From Aggregatimonas sangjinii (GTDB lineage Bacteria > Bacteroidota > Bacteroidia > Flavobacteriales > Flavobacteriaceae), in contig NZ_CP040710.1 of assembly GCF_005943945.1 (NCBI RefSeq), forward strand, positions 1,313,001 to 1,377,000: 64,000 nucleotides of DNA. Reading direction: 5' to 3'. The notes beneath the pieces were generated by a model, which saw only the letters and a list, made by a program, of their open reading frames with translations, did not search any database and had not been told where the DNA came from. The position numbers and the translations under genes are program-made. Position 1 is the first letter of the stretch; every line of letters starts with the position of its first letter. Below, one piece after another: positions 28,945 through 37,590 of this stretch.

Positions 28945-30438
28945 TTAAAAATTAGGATTTAATTCCGATTCGGAAGAAGGTAATGCATAACGTTCCCTAA
29001 TATTGGTAAAGGCGTTTCCAGCTGCCGGCACCCCTTCAGGAAGGTAATAATCGTTAGGATTGTTTATCACCCTGTTGCCAAACTCCGTCATTACCTGAAT
29101 AGCAATGCCTTTTCTCAATAAATCGAACCAGCGTTTATTCTCAAAGGCCAATTCTACGCGACGTTCCCTGAAAATGGCATCGCCCAAGTCTCCGGTATGG
29201 GCTCCCAAGCCAGCTCGAGTACGAACCTGATTCAAATAGGTTATCGCTTCACCATCCTTACCCTGCTCTTCCAAAGCCTCCGCCAAAAACAATAAGACTT
29301 CGGCATAACGGTATACGGGAAAGTTCATACCGTGATTGTTATGTAAAGCATGAGGCTCTACATATTTTTTAATAATGGGATAGATGCCATCGTTCCAGAA
29401 ACTTTCTCTGGTTTCGATATACATGATGGAACCATCCTCTCTTAAATCGCCATCCTCGTAGGCTGCGATAATATCCGGTGTGGGAATATTGTTTCCTTGT
29501 CCGTTTATGGGTTGTGGATCGGCCGTACCGAATAATGCTCCAACCTCATCCGCTTCAATGGGCCGAGGGAGAAAATTGTACATAAAGTTACCTTGAACCC
29601 CTTCGGCTCCCTCTCTATACTGTATCTCGAAAACCGACTCCATGTTGTTCTTGTTGTCGCTATTCCCTGAGAATGCATCTTCGTAATCAGGCATAAGCAT
29701 ATATTCACCGCTATTGACCACTGCCTTTAAAAGTGTTTCCGCTGCGGCCCACTCCTGTAATACAATATAAACATTGGCCAAAAGCGTTTGTGCAGCCCCC
29801 GAAGTAACACGACCTGGTTCTTGTACCGATTTAGGAGGTAGCAGTGGAATCGCAGCTTGGGCATCTGCAATGATTTGAGGATATATTACATCTGGCGAAG
29901 ATAGTGGTAACGCTGCGCCTTCGCGATCCAGTACCGGTTCAAGATGAAGCGGTACCGATCCATAAAACTGTACCAAGTCAAAATAGGCAAAGGCTCTTAA
30001 GAATAGGGCTTGGCCTTTAACATTATCCTTTACGGCTTGGTCTATTTCAGCATCGTCTACGGTTACTAAAATCTGATTGGCGCGAGCTACTATCGCGTAT
30101 AATTGTCGATACTGGTTTTGAACATTGGAATTGGGTGTAATACCGTCATCGGTAATCATCGAGTGATCGGCGATGTCTTGGTTATTTTCCGTTGCCCCAA
30201 AAGCGGTATTTCTCGCAAAATATGTATTATCAGAGCTCATTTCGGCCATGAAAGGTTTTGTTTGATTGTACATCGTTCGTAAGGGAGCATATGTTCCATT
30301 CACGGCTTGTACAAAATCGTCTTCTGTTTGGAAGAAGGTCGGTACACTTAGAGAATCTTCGGGAAAGACATTTAACTCGTCTTCACAACTTATTGCAATA
30401 AAGCAGATAAGACCAAGGAATATGATTATTTTTTTCAT
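28945..30438 (-). CDS. SusD/RagB-type glycan-binding lipoprotein
   Basis: A 497-residue surface lipoprotein (IAISC lipobox) that caps the SusC channel and captures oligosaccharides. NVFPEDSLSVPTFFQTEDDFVQAVNGTYAPLR is the classic N-terminal segment. ALFLRAFAYFDLVQFYGSVPLHLEP matches the TPR-like helix, and FAYRYAEVLLFLAEALEEQG-type helices with RRVELAFENKRWFDLLRKG form the C-terminal SusD domain. It follows susC by 53 bp and precedes the cytochrome lipoprotein by 13 bp. Its ligand should be the rhamnose-containing sulfated glycan degraded by the surrounding enzymes, which is inferred from the gene neighbourhood. Confidence 0.97.
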   Translation of the reverse strand: MKKIIIFLGLICFIAISCEDELNVFPEDSLSVPTFFQTEDDFVQAVNGTYAPLRTMYNQTKPFMAEMSSDNTYFARNTAFGATENNQDIADHSMITDDGITPNSNVQNQYRQLYAIVARANQILVTVDDAEIDQAVKDNVKGQALFLRAFAYFDLVQFYGSVPLHLEPVLDREGAALPLSSPDVIYPQIIADAQAAIPLLPPKSVQEPGRVTSGAAQTLLANVYIVLQEWAAAETLLKAVVNSGEYMLMPDYEDAFSGNSDNKNNMESVFEIQYREGAEGVQGNFMYNFLPRPIEADEVGALFGTADPQPINGQGNNIPTPDIIAAYEDGDLREDGSIMYIETRESFWNDGIYPIIKKYVEPHALHNNHGMNFPVYRYAEVLLFLAEALEEQGKDGEAITYLNQVRTRAGLGAHTGDLGDAIFRERRVELAFENKRWFDLLRKGIAIQVMTEFGNRVINNPNDYYLPEGVPAAGNAFTNIRERYALPSSESELNPNF

Positions 30439-30491
30439 TTTTATAATTTTTATTTATCGAACTGAGTGATTATCTAAAGTTATGCTTTTAC

Positions 30492-33400
30492 TTAGAAATT
30501 GAGGCTTACACCAATATTTACTATTCGTGGTATCGGATATCCTGAGATATCTACCCCAGGAGCTAGATTTCCGCCATCGCCTTGTCCGTTGTTTTGAACG
30601 CTGATTTCGGGGTTTGGTCCGCCCCAATATTTTGTAAATATGTGCACGTTCTGAATAGATCCATAGATACGGGCCGATTTAAAGTATTCTTCCAGTCCTG
30701 GAATCGTATACCCTAAAGTAATGTTTCTAATATTGAAAAAAGAGGCATTTGCCACGAAACGATCGTTGATCCAATCCCTTTCAATACCTGTTACCCTGCC
30801 GCCACCGACAGTGGTACCATAAAAACCATCACCAGGATTATCAACTGATCTGAAGCGGTTTTCTACATCTTTTAAAAGGTTGAATACTCCATCTAAGTTT
30901 GTTGTACTGAATAGGTGCCGCACTAATACCTCATTACCCTGAGATCCTGTACCTATGATCGAAAAATCCCAATTACCGTACGTTATTCTATTGGTGATAC
31001 CATAGGTGAAGTCTGGAAACGGATTTCCGGTGATAGCTCGGTCATCGTTGAGTCCTCCTCTTGTTATGACCCCATCGCCATTGACATCAATTAGTTTGAT
31101 ACTACCAACGGTGGATCGGCCAGGTACCTGCGGTGAACTATCCAAATCGGCTTGATTTAAATATACTCCGTCGGATAAATGCCCATAGAATTGCGCAAAC
31201 GGTTGTCCTACTTGGGTGATGTGCCAGCCACCCGGGCCAAAGACTTGATCGATACCATCGGCCAAGGCTACAACTTCATTTCTGTTAAATGAAATGTTGG
31301 CATTGGTGGTCCATTTGAATTTTCCCGTAGTATTTACTGTGTTTAAAGCAAATTCATGTCCCCAGAATTTGATTTCACCAATATTATCACTGAAATTGGA
31401 GAAGCCCGACTCCCTAGGCACTTGAATATTGAACAGTAGATTGGTGGTATTTTTTGTGTAGTAATCATAAATAAAAGAAACCCTGTCGTTAAAAAGGCTC
31501 AAATCAAGTCCAATGTCAAACTGCTCCGTTGTTTCCCACCCCAGATTTGGATTGGATAAGGAATTCACGGCGGCGCCCGGCGCAAACGTATCACCGAAAA
31601 CCGCGGGAACATTGTTGTCTATTAAAGCATATTGCGTGTAGTTACCAATATTAAAGTTACCGGTAACGCCCCAGCTTCCTCTCAATTTCAGTAATGATAT
31701 CGTATTCGAATCTTCTAAAAAAGATTCGTCGGAAGCAATCCAACCGGCCGAAACGGAGGGAAAGGTACCCCATCTGTTGTCAGAACCAAATCTAGAAGAA
31801 CCGTCGCTACGTATTGCAGCCGTTAATAAATACTTACCCTTATAATTATAGGTCAACCGTGAAAGTGCGGACACCAGAGTGCTTTCTTGAATTTCGTCAA
31901 AAGTCTGGTTTCCTCGCCTATCTATATTCACCGCTGTTTGAATAAAAGGTAGACGGTCATCTGGGAAATCGGTAGCACGTATTCGGCTTCTATCCGTTCT
32001 AAATTTTTGATACATAAAACCTCCTAAAATAGAGAAATTATGATCTCCAATTGAATTGGTATAGGTAATCGTATTCTCATTAACCCAATTAAATCGATCT
32101 CTATTGTCCCAAATACCTACATTGTTCGTGGGTATGGGCCGGTTTATTGCATTAGTAGCATTTGTTGGACTAAAGAACGTGGAATTCCTTTGGTAGAACT
32201 CGGCATTTAAGCTAGATTTTATACTCAGCCCACTAATAGGTTTAAACTCTATATAGGCATTGGAGAGTATGTTAAGGTCCCTATCTTCATTTTTTATACG
32301 CTCCGCCGAATTTAACCAGTTGGCGTAAGCGAATATGTTTCCGGTATCTGCCGGGAACCTGTTGAATTCGGTTCTAGTACCATCAGGATTGTAGATAGGC
32401 ATTATTGGCCAAGTGTGCAGGGCGTTGAAAAGGATACCCGTACCCCTTGTACCATCAGTTGCCGGGTCATTTCGAATTACCCAGCTAGGGGCAACATTTA
32501 CCCCTATTTCGACTTTGTCGGACGGATTATAGGCCATATTAGCCCTCAAAGTAACTTGTTGAAAGTCACTGCCTAAAACGACACCGTCTTGTTTTGTTAA
32601 GCCGGCAACAAGTGAAGAACGAAATTTTTCCGAACCACCGGAAACTTGTAAATTATAGATGGATATTGGTGCCGTACGTAGCATGGCATCGTACCAATCA
32701 TTGGTCTGTCCTTCATATTGCGAAGGATCTTGAAAAATATCAGGTACAGGATCACCCTGATCTTCGTAGTACTCTTTTTTGAACTGGGCAAATTCAACCG
32801 CATTCATCATTTCTAACCTACCGCGCTGCGGTACGCTTTGGAGACCTGTAGATATATTCAAACTAACATTGGTCTTACCTACCTTACCTTGTTTGGTAGT
32901 AATCAATACAACGCCATTGGCCGCCCTTGAACCATATAAAGAGGTCGATGCCGCATCTTTTAAGACAGTAATATTTTCAATTTCTGCTGGATTTATATTA
33001 TTTAGGTTACCCGCAATCGGAAATCCATCTACTACATATAACGGGTCGCTACCTCCTGAAATCGATAATTGTCCTCTTATACGAACGTTCATACCCTCAC
33101 CAGGGACGCCTGTGGTCTGATTAATTTGAACACCGGCTAGTTGTCCTTGTAGTTTTTGGGCAACCTGTGTTACTGGAATATCGGCCAGTTCGGTTAAGTC
33201 TACTGTCTGAACCGAGCCTGTAACCTCTCTTTTAATTTGTGTACCGTACCCTACCAGTACTACTTCGTCTAAGGCGGTAGCATCTTCGGACATTACCACA
33301 TCAATGGTATTTCTACCATTTACGGGTACTTCCTGGGTTGTGAAGCCAATGTATGAGAACACCAGTGTACTGTTCGCATCGGGCGCTACAATACTGTAAT

Positions 33401-33596
33401 TACCATCAAAATCGGTAACCGATCCTGTCGTTGTGCCCTTTACCAAAACGTTTACTCCGGGCAATGGCCCAACGCCATCTCCTGAGGTGACAGTACCGGA
33501 AACAGTTATACTTTGAGCATGTAGCGAAATACCGAAAAGCAGAACAAAAGCAAAGAGAAAACTTCTCCCCGAACTTCTAATTGATGTTTTTTTCAT
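30492..33596 (-). CDS. SusC/RagA-type TonB-dependent outer-membrane transporter
   Basis: An outer-membrane oligosaccharide importer. The frame opens at 33665, but the -7 promoter element lies at 33663-33670, so the start must be downstream. The ATG at 33596 (or 33602) gives a normal signal peptide ending SLHAQ. After it comes the carboxypeptidase-regulatory-like beta-domain (GVNVLVKGTTTGSVTDFDGNYSI). The plug follows (EVVLVGYGTQIKREVTGSVQTV, ASTSLYGSRAANGVVLITTKQGK), and then a long beta-barrel ending IVNIGVSLNF with terminal aromatic residue. It is the first gene of the SusCD operon and is preceded by a promoter with the shared operator motif. Confidence 0.97.
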   Translation of the reverse strand: MKKTSIRSSGRSFLFAFVLLFGISLHAQSITVSGTVTSGDGVGPLPGVNVLVKGTTTGSVTDFDGNYSIVAPDANSTLVFSYIGFTTQEVPVNGRNTIDVVMSEDATALDEVVLVGYGTQIKREVTGSVQTVDLTELADIPVTQVAQKLQGQLAGVQINQTTGVPGEGMNVRIRGQLSISGGSDPLYVVDGFPIAGNLNNINPAEIENITVLKDAASTSLYGSRAANGVVLITTKQGKVGKTNVSLNISTGLQSVPQRGRLEMMNAVEFAQFKKEYYEDQGDPVPDIFQDPSQYEGQTNDWYDAMLRTAPISIYNLQVSGGSEKFRSSLVAGLTKQDGVVLGSDFQQVTLRANMAYNPSDKVEIGVNVAPSWVIRNDPATDGTRGTGILFNALHTWPIMPIYNPDGTRTEFNRFPADTGNIFAYANWLNSAERIKNEDRDLNILSNAYIEFKPISGLSIKSSLNAEFYQRNSTFFSPTNATNAINRPIPTNNVGIWDNRDRFNWVNENTITYTNSIGDHNFSILGGFMYQKFRTDRSRIRATDFPDDRLPFIQTAVNIDRRGNQTFDEIQESTLVSALSRLTYNYKGKYLLTAAIRSDGSSRFGSDNRWGTFPSVSAGWIASDESFLEDSNTISLLKLRGSWGVTGNFNIGNYTQYALIDNNVPAVFGDTFAPGAAVNSLSNPNLGWETTEQFDIGLDLSLFNDRVSFIYDYYTKNTTNLLFNIQVPRESGFSNFSDNIGEIKFWGHEFALNTVNTTGKFKWTTNANISFNRNEVVALADGIDQVFGPGGWHITQVGQPFAQFYGHLSDGVYLNQADLDSSPQVPGRSTVGSIKLIDVNGDGVITRGGLNDDRAITGNPFPDFTYGITNRITYGNWDFSIIGTGSQGNEVLVRHLFSTTNLDGVFNLLKDVENRFRSVDNPGDGFYGTTVGGGRVTGIERDWINDRFVANASFFNIRNITLGYTIPGLEEYFKSARIYGSIQNVHIFTKYWGGPNPEISVQNNGQGDGGNLAPGVDISGYPIPRIVNIGVSLNF

Positions 33597-33662
33597 AATC
33601 ATGTTTTTAGGTTGTAAGTTATTTAGGTTCCCAACGAAAGAAACTCTAACGTTGTAGTTACT

Positions 33663-33727
33663 CAAATATACTTGGCTATTTTCATACTGCCATCCTGTAC
33701 AATGCTGTACTATACCGCACTGTCCTG
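33663..33727 (-). promoter_or_regulatory. Promoter and operator of susC
   Basis: On the minus strand TATATTTG (33663-33670) is a perfect TAnnTTTG -7 element. Exactly 20 nt upstream lies GTACAGGATG (33691-33700, read on the minus strand), followed further upstream by AGTACAGCA and CAGGACAGTGCGGTA (to 33727). So the site has two or three half-repeats, more than at the other two promoters. The predicted start of transcription near 33655 gives a leader of about 60 nt. Confidence 0.65.
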
Positions 33728-34171
33728 AAAAAGTTAATTAGATAATCTAAACTGTTTGGTAAACAATAAGTTACATTTGTCAAAGTAACTACAGCCTTGT
33801 TTTTTTGCTAGTTTGGGACTCTGAGGAGATGCAATCACCTAAGCGATGGATATTGATAGGAAGCATTATTCAGTGACATGTTTTCCTCATGCTTGGATTG
33901 ATATCCTGAATTATGTCCTCCCCTTCTGATAGTGTTGGCAGATCAATAGTTTGTCACTGCAAGGATAATATAAGTCTATGTTAATGATTAGAAATATCGC
34001 AAAGCGAATACAATAGCTAAAACATGAAAATTTATGCTTAGCGATTAGTATAAACCAAAGAATGATTTAGTTATCGCCACTAAATCGCTAGAATCCTACC
34101 AATAAGAAGAATTTGAAGTGGTGGAGCTGGCAAAGATGCAGCAACTAATTTAGGAAATAAGCCCCTGTAAT
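33728..34171. other. Non-coding stretch between susC promoter and GntR gene
   Basis: About 440 bp with no supportable gene, RNA or strong hairpin. It is AT-rich and contains stop codons in all frames at short intervals; it may hold further upstream regulatory sites for susC. Confidence 0.4.
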
Positions 34172-35218
34172 CTAAAGCGAATTTCGATCTATAAAATTGA
34201 AAGGGTTTTTGACTTTTCCTTTCTTTTTATCCATAATCATATGGGCCGCGGTTTCACCCATCGCCCTAAAGTCGGTAGAAATACAAGTTATGCCCAAGAG
34301 TTGTTTCAGGGGGGTATCATTATAGGAAATAACACCGATATCCTCTCCCAAAGTAAATTCCTGATTACGGATTTGGTTGACAAGGTTTACCAAGTCTGAT
34401 TCCCCGATCGTAATAAAAAGATCACCTTTCCTCAGTACGATATCATCAAAGATTTCTTCCAATACCTCAAAGTCGATGGAATGCTCGATACAGAATTTGC
34501 GAAACCCGTGCAATATTCTTTTCGGATAGGGGTAGACCGAATTTTCTGGGTAGGCGATAATCAATTTTTCATATTTCGAAATCTTCGTCAACCCTGCTTG
34601 TAAAGCATTATAAATATCGTTCTCAAAATCCTGATAAATTTCAATAAAGGCCCCCTTTATCTTGGAAATAGGGTTATCCATAATAATCAGCTTGTTTTTT
34701 GGAATCCCATCAATGGCCTTGATGACTTCGGGGGTAAAGCTTACGTGCTTCAATTCATCGGTCTTAAAGTGCGGCATAATGACGTAAAAATCATAAGCGC
34801 CTCTATTTTTCTCTAAAAGGTTTAGGAAAAGGTCTTCCTCACAATGATAAATGTGCAAATCGGTATGCGCCTTGCCGCTGATACTATTCACGAACGAATT
34901 GTAGATACGCAACTTATAGGAACTCAATTTATTGATCAAAAAGAGAATATTGACTTTGGAAATTAATTTTGTACGAGTTATGTAATATCCTTTTCCCCTT
35001 ATGGATAAAATTACTTTGCGTTCCTTTAGTATGTTATAGGCCTTTTCGACCGTATCTCTTGACAGGAGATATTCTTCGCTAAAAAGGTTTATCGAGGGAA
35101 TCTTATCATCCATCTTTAAGTTCCCTGCGGAAATATTATCGATGATCGCATCTACTATCTGCTTGTATTTGGGTACCCTTGAATCCTCTTTAATTTTGAT
35201 GTAGTTGAAAATATCCAT
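34172..35218 (-). CDS. GntR-family regulator with LacI-like sensor domain
   Basis: The winged-helix GntR DNA-binding domain is at the N-terminus (VPKYKQIVDAIIDNISAG, KIPSINLFSEEYLLSRDTVEKAYNILKERKVI, GKGYYI). A periplasmic-binding-protein-like domain, about 230 residues, follows with KVNILFLINKLSSYKLRIYNSF and GVISYNDTPLKQLLGITCISTDFRAMGETAAHMI, as in LacI family C-termini. It would bind a sugar or sugar phosphate, probably from L-rhamnose. The ATG at 35218 is preferred over that at 35278, because the longer form adds 20 residues before the HTH and a near-consensus minus-strand -7 element (CATCTTTG, 35276-35283) lies inside it. It is divergent from the rhamnose operon, and the shared operator lies between the two. 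Confidence 0.9.
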   Translation of the reverse strand: MDIFNYIKIKEDSRVPKYKQIVDAIIDNISAGNLKMDDKIPSINLFSEEYLLSRDTVEKAYNILKERKVILSIRGKGYYITRTKLISKVNILFLINKLSSYKLRIYNSFVNSISGKAHTDLHIYHCEEDLFLNLLEKNRGAYDFYVIMPHFKTDELKHVSFTPEVIKAIDGIPKNKLIIMDNPISKIKGAFIEIYQDFENDIYNALQAGLTKISKYEKLIIAYPENSVYPYPKRILHGFRKFCIEHSIDFEVLEEIFDDIVLRKGDLFITIGESDLVNLVNQIRNQEFTLGEDIGVISYNDTPLKQLLGITCISTDFRAMGETAAHMIMDKKKGKVKNPFNFIDRNSL

Positions 35219-35328
35219 TGGCTGAGGTCGCTTAGTATTTAAATTTATCGAATTGTACATAATTTGGGGTAGTGCCAAAGATGTAAATCCCTATTCCTTA
35301 AAAGTAAACAATTTTATTTTTGAAGCAA

Positions 35329-35374
35329 GCGGTACAGTACAGGATAGAATACCACGCTGTATATTTTATTTTCG
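35329..35374 (+). promoter_or_regulatory. Operator and promoter of the rhamnose operon
   Basis: GCGGTACAGTACAGGATA (35329-35346) matches the operator motif of the susC and sulfatase-GH78 promoters. Exactly 20 nt downstream is TATTTTCG (35367-35374), one mismatch from TAnnTTTG. The predicted leader is about 20 nt. The site lies between the divergent regulator and catabolic genes, so autoregulation is also possible. Confidence 0.6.
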
Positions 35375-35400
35375 TTGACCAACACCAATACTACGAATAG

Positions 35401-37506
35401 ATGAAAAGTACTACACAGCGATTCAAGTACGTCGACCACCTTTGGGACGATAAGAAGGCCGCCGCGCTCGGCGACGACCAAGTGGCATTGTTCCTCTACC
35501 GCTCCAACATCCTTGGGGCCGACCTGAGGATAACCAACTACGGCGGGGGCAATACCAGCTGCAAGACCATCGAAAAGGACCCGCTCACCGATGCCGATGT
35601 CGAGGTGATGTGGATCAAGGGCTCCGGGGGCGACATAGGCACCTTGACCAAGGCGGGTATCGCCGGGCTGTACACCGATAGGCTGCGGGACCTGAAGAAC
35701 GTCTACGGCGGCCTGGCCGACGAGGACCGCATGGTAGGGCTCTTCAACCACTGCATCTACGACCTCGACAGCAAGGCCCCCTCGATAGACACGCCCCTGC
35801 ACGGGCTGCTGCCCTTCAAGCACATCGACCACCTGCACCCCGACGCGCTGATCGCGGTGGCCGCCGCCAAGGACAGCGAGAAGGTGACCAGGGAGATCTG
35901 GGGCGATACCATGGGCTGGGTGCCCTGGCAACGGCCCGGTTTCGACCTGGGGCTACAGCTGGAGAAGTGCCTGAACGAGAACCCCGGCATCCGCGGGATC
36001 GTGCTGGGCAGCCACGGGCTCTTCACCTGGGGCGACACCTCGCACGAATGTTACATGAACAGCCTGGAGGTCATAGAGATGGCCTCGGAGTTCATCGAAA
36101 AAAAGATAAAGGAGAACGGGAGCGTTTTCGGCGGACAGAAAATAGAGAGCCTGCCCAAGGAGGAGCGCCTGGAGAAAGCGGCCCAGCTCATGCCCATGCT
36201 GCGGGGCCTGTGCTCTTCCGAAAACAGGATGATCGGCCATTTTACCGATAGCGACGTGGTGCTCGAGTACATCAACAGCAACGACCTGGAGCGACTCGCG
36301 CCCATGGGCACCTCCTGCCCCGACCATTTCCTCAGGACCAAGATACAGCCCTTGGTACTCCGGTTGGATGCCAAGGAGGACCTCTCCGATACCGGGGCCG
36401 TCCTGGCCAAGCTCCGTCCGGCCTTCGAGGAGTACCGGCAAGGATACCAGGACTATTACGATTCCCATAAGCGGGAGAACAGCCCGGCGGTGCGCGATGC
36501 CAACCCGGTGATCATCATATACCCCGGCGTGGGCATGTTCAGCTTCGCCAAGAACAAACAGACCACCCGTGTCGCCAACGAGTTCTACGTGAACGCCATC
36601 AACGTGATGCGGGGCGCGGAGGCCATTACCGAATACACCTCGCTGCCTCGGCAGGAGGCCTTCGATATCGAGTACTGGCTCCTGGAGGAGGCGAAACTAC
36701 AGCGCATGCCCAAGGAAAAACCATTATCCAGAAAAGTGGCTCTGGTCACGGGCGCCGGCGGCGGGATCGGCAAGGCCATCGCCGACAAACTGGCCGAGGA
36801 GGGCGCCAACGTGGTACTGACCGATATCGCGGAGGACAGGCTCAAGGAAGGTGTTTCCACCTACGGGAGGGATACCGCCAGCTATACCGTCTGCGACGTG
36901 ACCGAGGGCGCATCGATAGCGGCGGCCTACGGGAAGGCCTGTCTGGAGTTCGGGGGCGTCGACATCGTCGTGCACAGCGCAGGGCTAGCGATCTCGAAGC
37001 CCATCGAGGACACGACCGAAAAGGACTGGGACCTGCTGCAGGACGTACTGGTCAAGGGGCAGTTCCAGCTCGCCAAGCAGGCCGTCGCGATCATGCGCAA
37101 GCAGGGGCTGGGCGGCGACTTCATCAGCATCGCGAGCAAGAACGGGCTGGTGTCCGGGCCGAACAACGTGGGCTACGGCACCTCGAAGGCCGCCCAACAG
37201 CACATGGCGCGCCTGTTGGCGGCCGAGCTGGGCGGCGACAAGATACGCGTGAACACGGTCAACCCCGACGGGGTGATCGTGGGGAGCAAGATATGGGAGG
37301 GCGACTGGGCCGAGGGCCGGGCGAAGGCCTACGGCATCACCGTCGATGAGCTGCCCGCCCACTACGCCAAGCGCAACCTGCTCAACGAGATCATCTATCC
37401 CGAGGACATCGCCAACGGCGTATTCGCATGCGTGGGCATATTGGACAAGACCACCGGGAACATCATCAACGTCGACGGCGGCATGGCCAACGCTTTTGTA
37501 AGATAG
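35401..37506 (+). CDS. Bifunctional rhamnulose-1-P aldolase / lactaldehyde dehydrogenase
   Basis: A 701-residue fusion. The N-terminal class II aldolase/adducin domain (about 1-410) has GGGNTSCKT, HLHPDALIAVAAAKD and GIVLGSHGLFTWGDTSHECY, with zinc-binding histidines. It would cleave L-rhamnulose 1-phosphate to DHAP and L-lactaldehyde. The C-terminal SDR domain starts near 443 (VALVTGAGGGIGKAIA) and has the catalytic YGTSK (near 591) and NTVNPDGVIVGSKIW; it oxidises lactaldehyde to lactate. This architecture is known as RhaDA/RhaEW. The gene is 55-68% GC in the lines I counted, against about 40% around it, with the shift starting about 30 bp after the ATG and ending at the stop codon. This suggests transfer or replacement of the coding sequence under a native promoter. 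Confidence 0.93.
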   Translation: MKSTTQRFKYVDHLWDDKKAAALGDDQVALFLYRSNILGADLRITNYGGGNTSCKTIEKDPLTDADVEVMWIKGSGGDIGTLTKAGIAGLYTDRLRDLKNVYGGLADEDRMVGLFNHCIYDLDSKAPSIDTPLHGLLPFKHIDHLHPDALIAVAAAKDSEKVTREIWGDTMGWVPWQRPGFDLGLQLEKCLNENPGIRGIVLGSHGLFTWGDTSHECYMNSLEVIEMASEFIEKKIKENGSVFGGQKIESLPKEERLEKAAQLMPMLRGLCSSENRMIGHFTDSDVVLEYINSNDLERLAPMGTSCPDHFLRTKIQPLVLRLDAKEDLSDTGAVLAKLRPAFEEYRQGYQDYYDSHKRENSPAVRDANPVIIIYPGVGMFSFAKNKQTTRVANEFYVNAINVMRGAEAITEYTSLPRQEAFDIEYWLLEEAKLQRMPKEKPLSRKVALVTGAGGGIGKAIADKLAEEGANVVLTDIAEDRLKEGVSTYGRDTASYTVCDVTEGASIAAAYGKACLEFGGVDIVVHSAGLAISKPIEDTTEKDWDLLQDVLVKGQFQLAKQAVAIMRKQGLGGDFISIASKNGLVSGPNNVGYGTSKAAQQHMARLLAAELGGDKIRVNTVNPDGVIVGSKIWEGDWAEGRAKAYGITVDELPAHYAKRNLLNEIIYPEDIANGVFACVGILDKTTGNIINVDGGMANAFVR

Positions 37507-37590
37507 GCGCAATTTCATTACATTTCTAACCCCCAAATGGACATTTGCGCCGTCTGGGAAGTATTTTACCAGTAGTAAACACGACCTAGT

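Noticed and set aside
37506-37551. GGCGCAA...TTGCGCC inverted repeat at the end of the GC-rich gene as an insertion footprint
   Set aside because: Seven-base arms with a 32-nt loop are expected by chance, and no matching repeat is at the 5' boundary.
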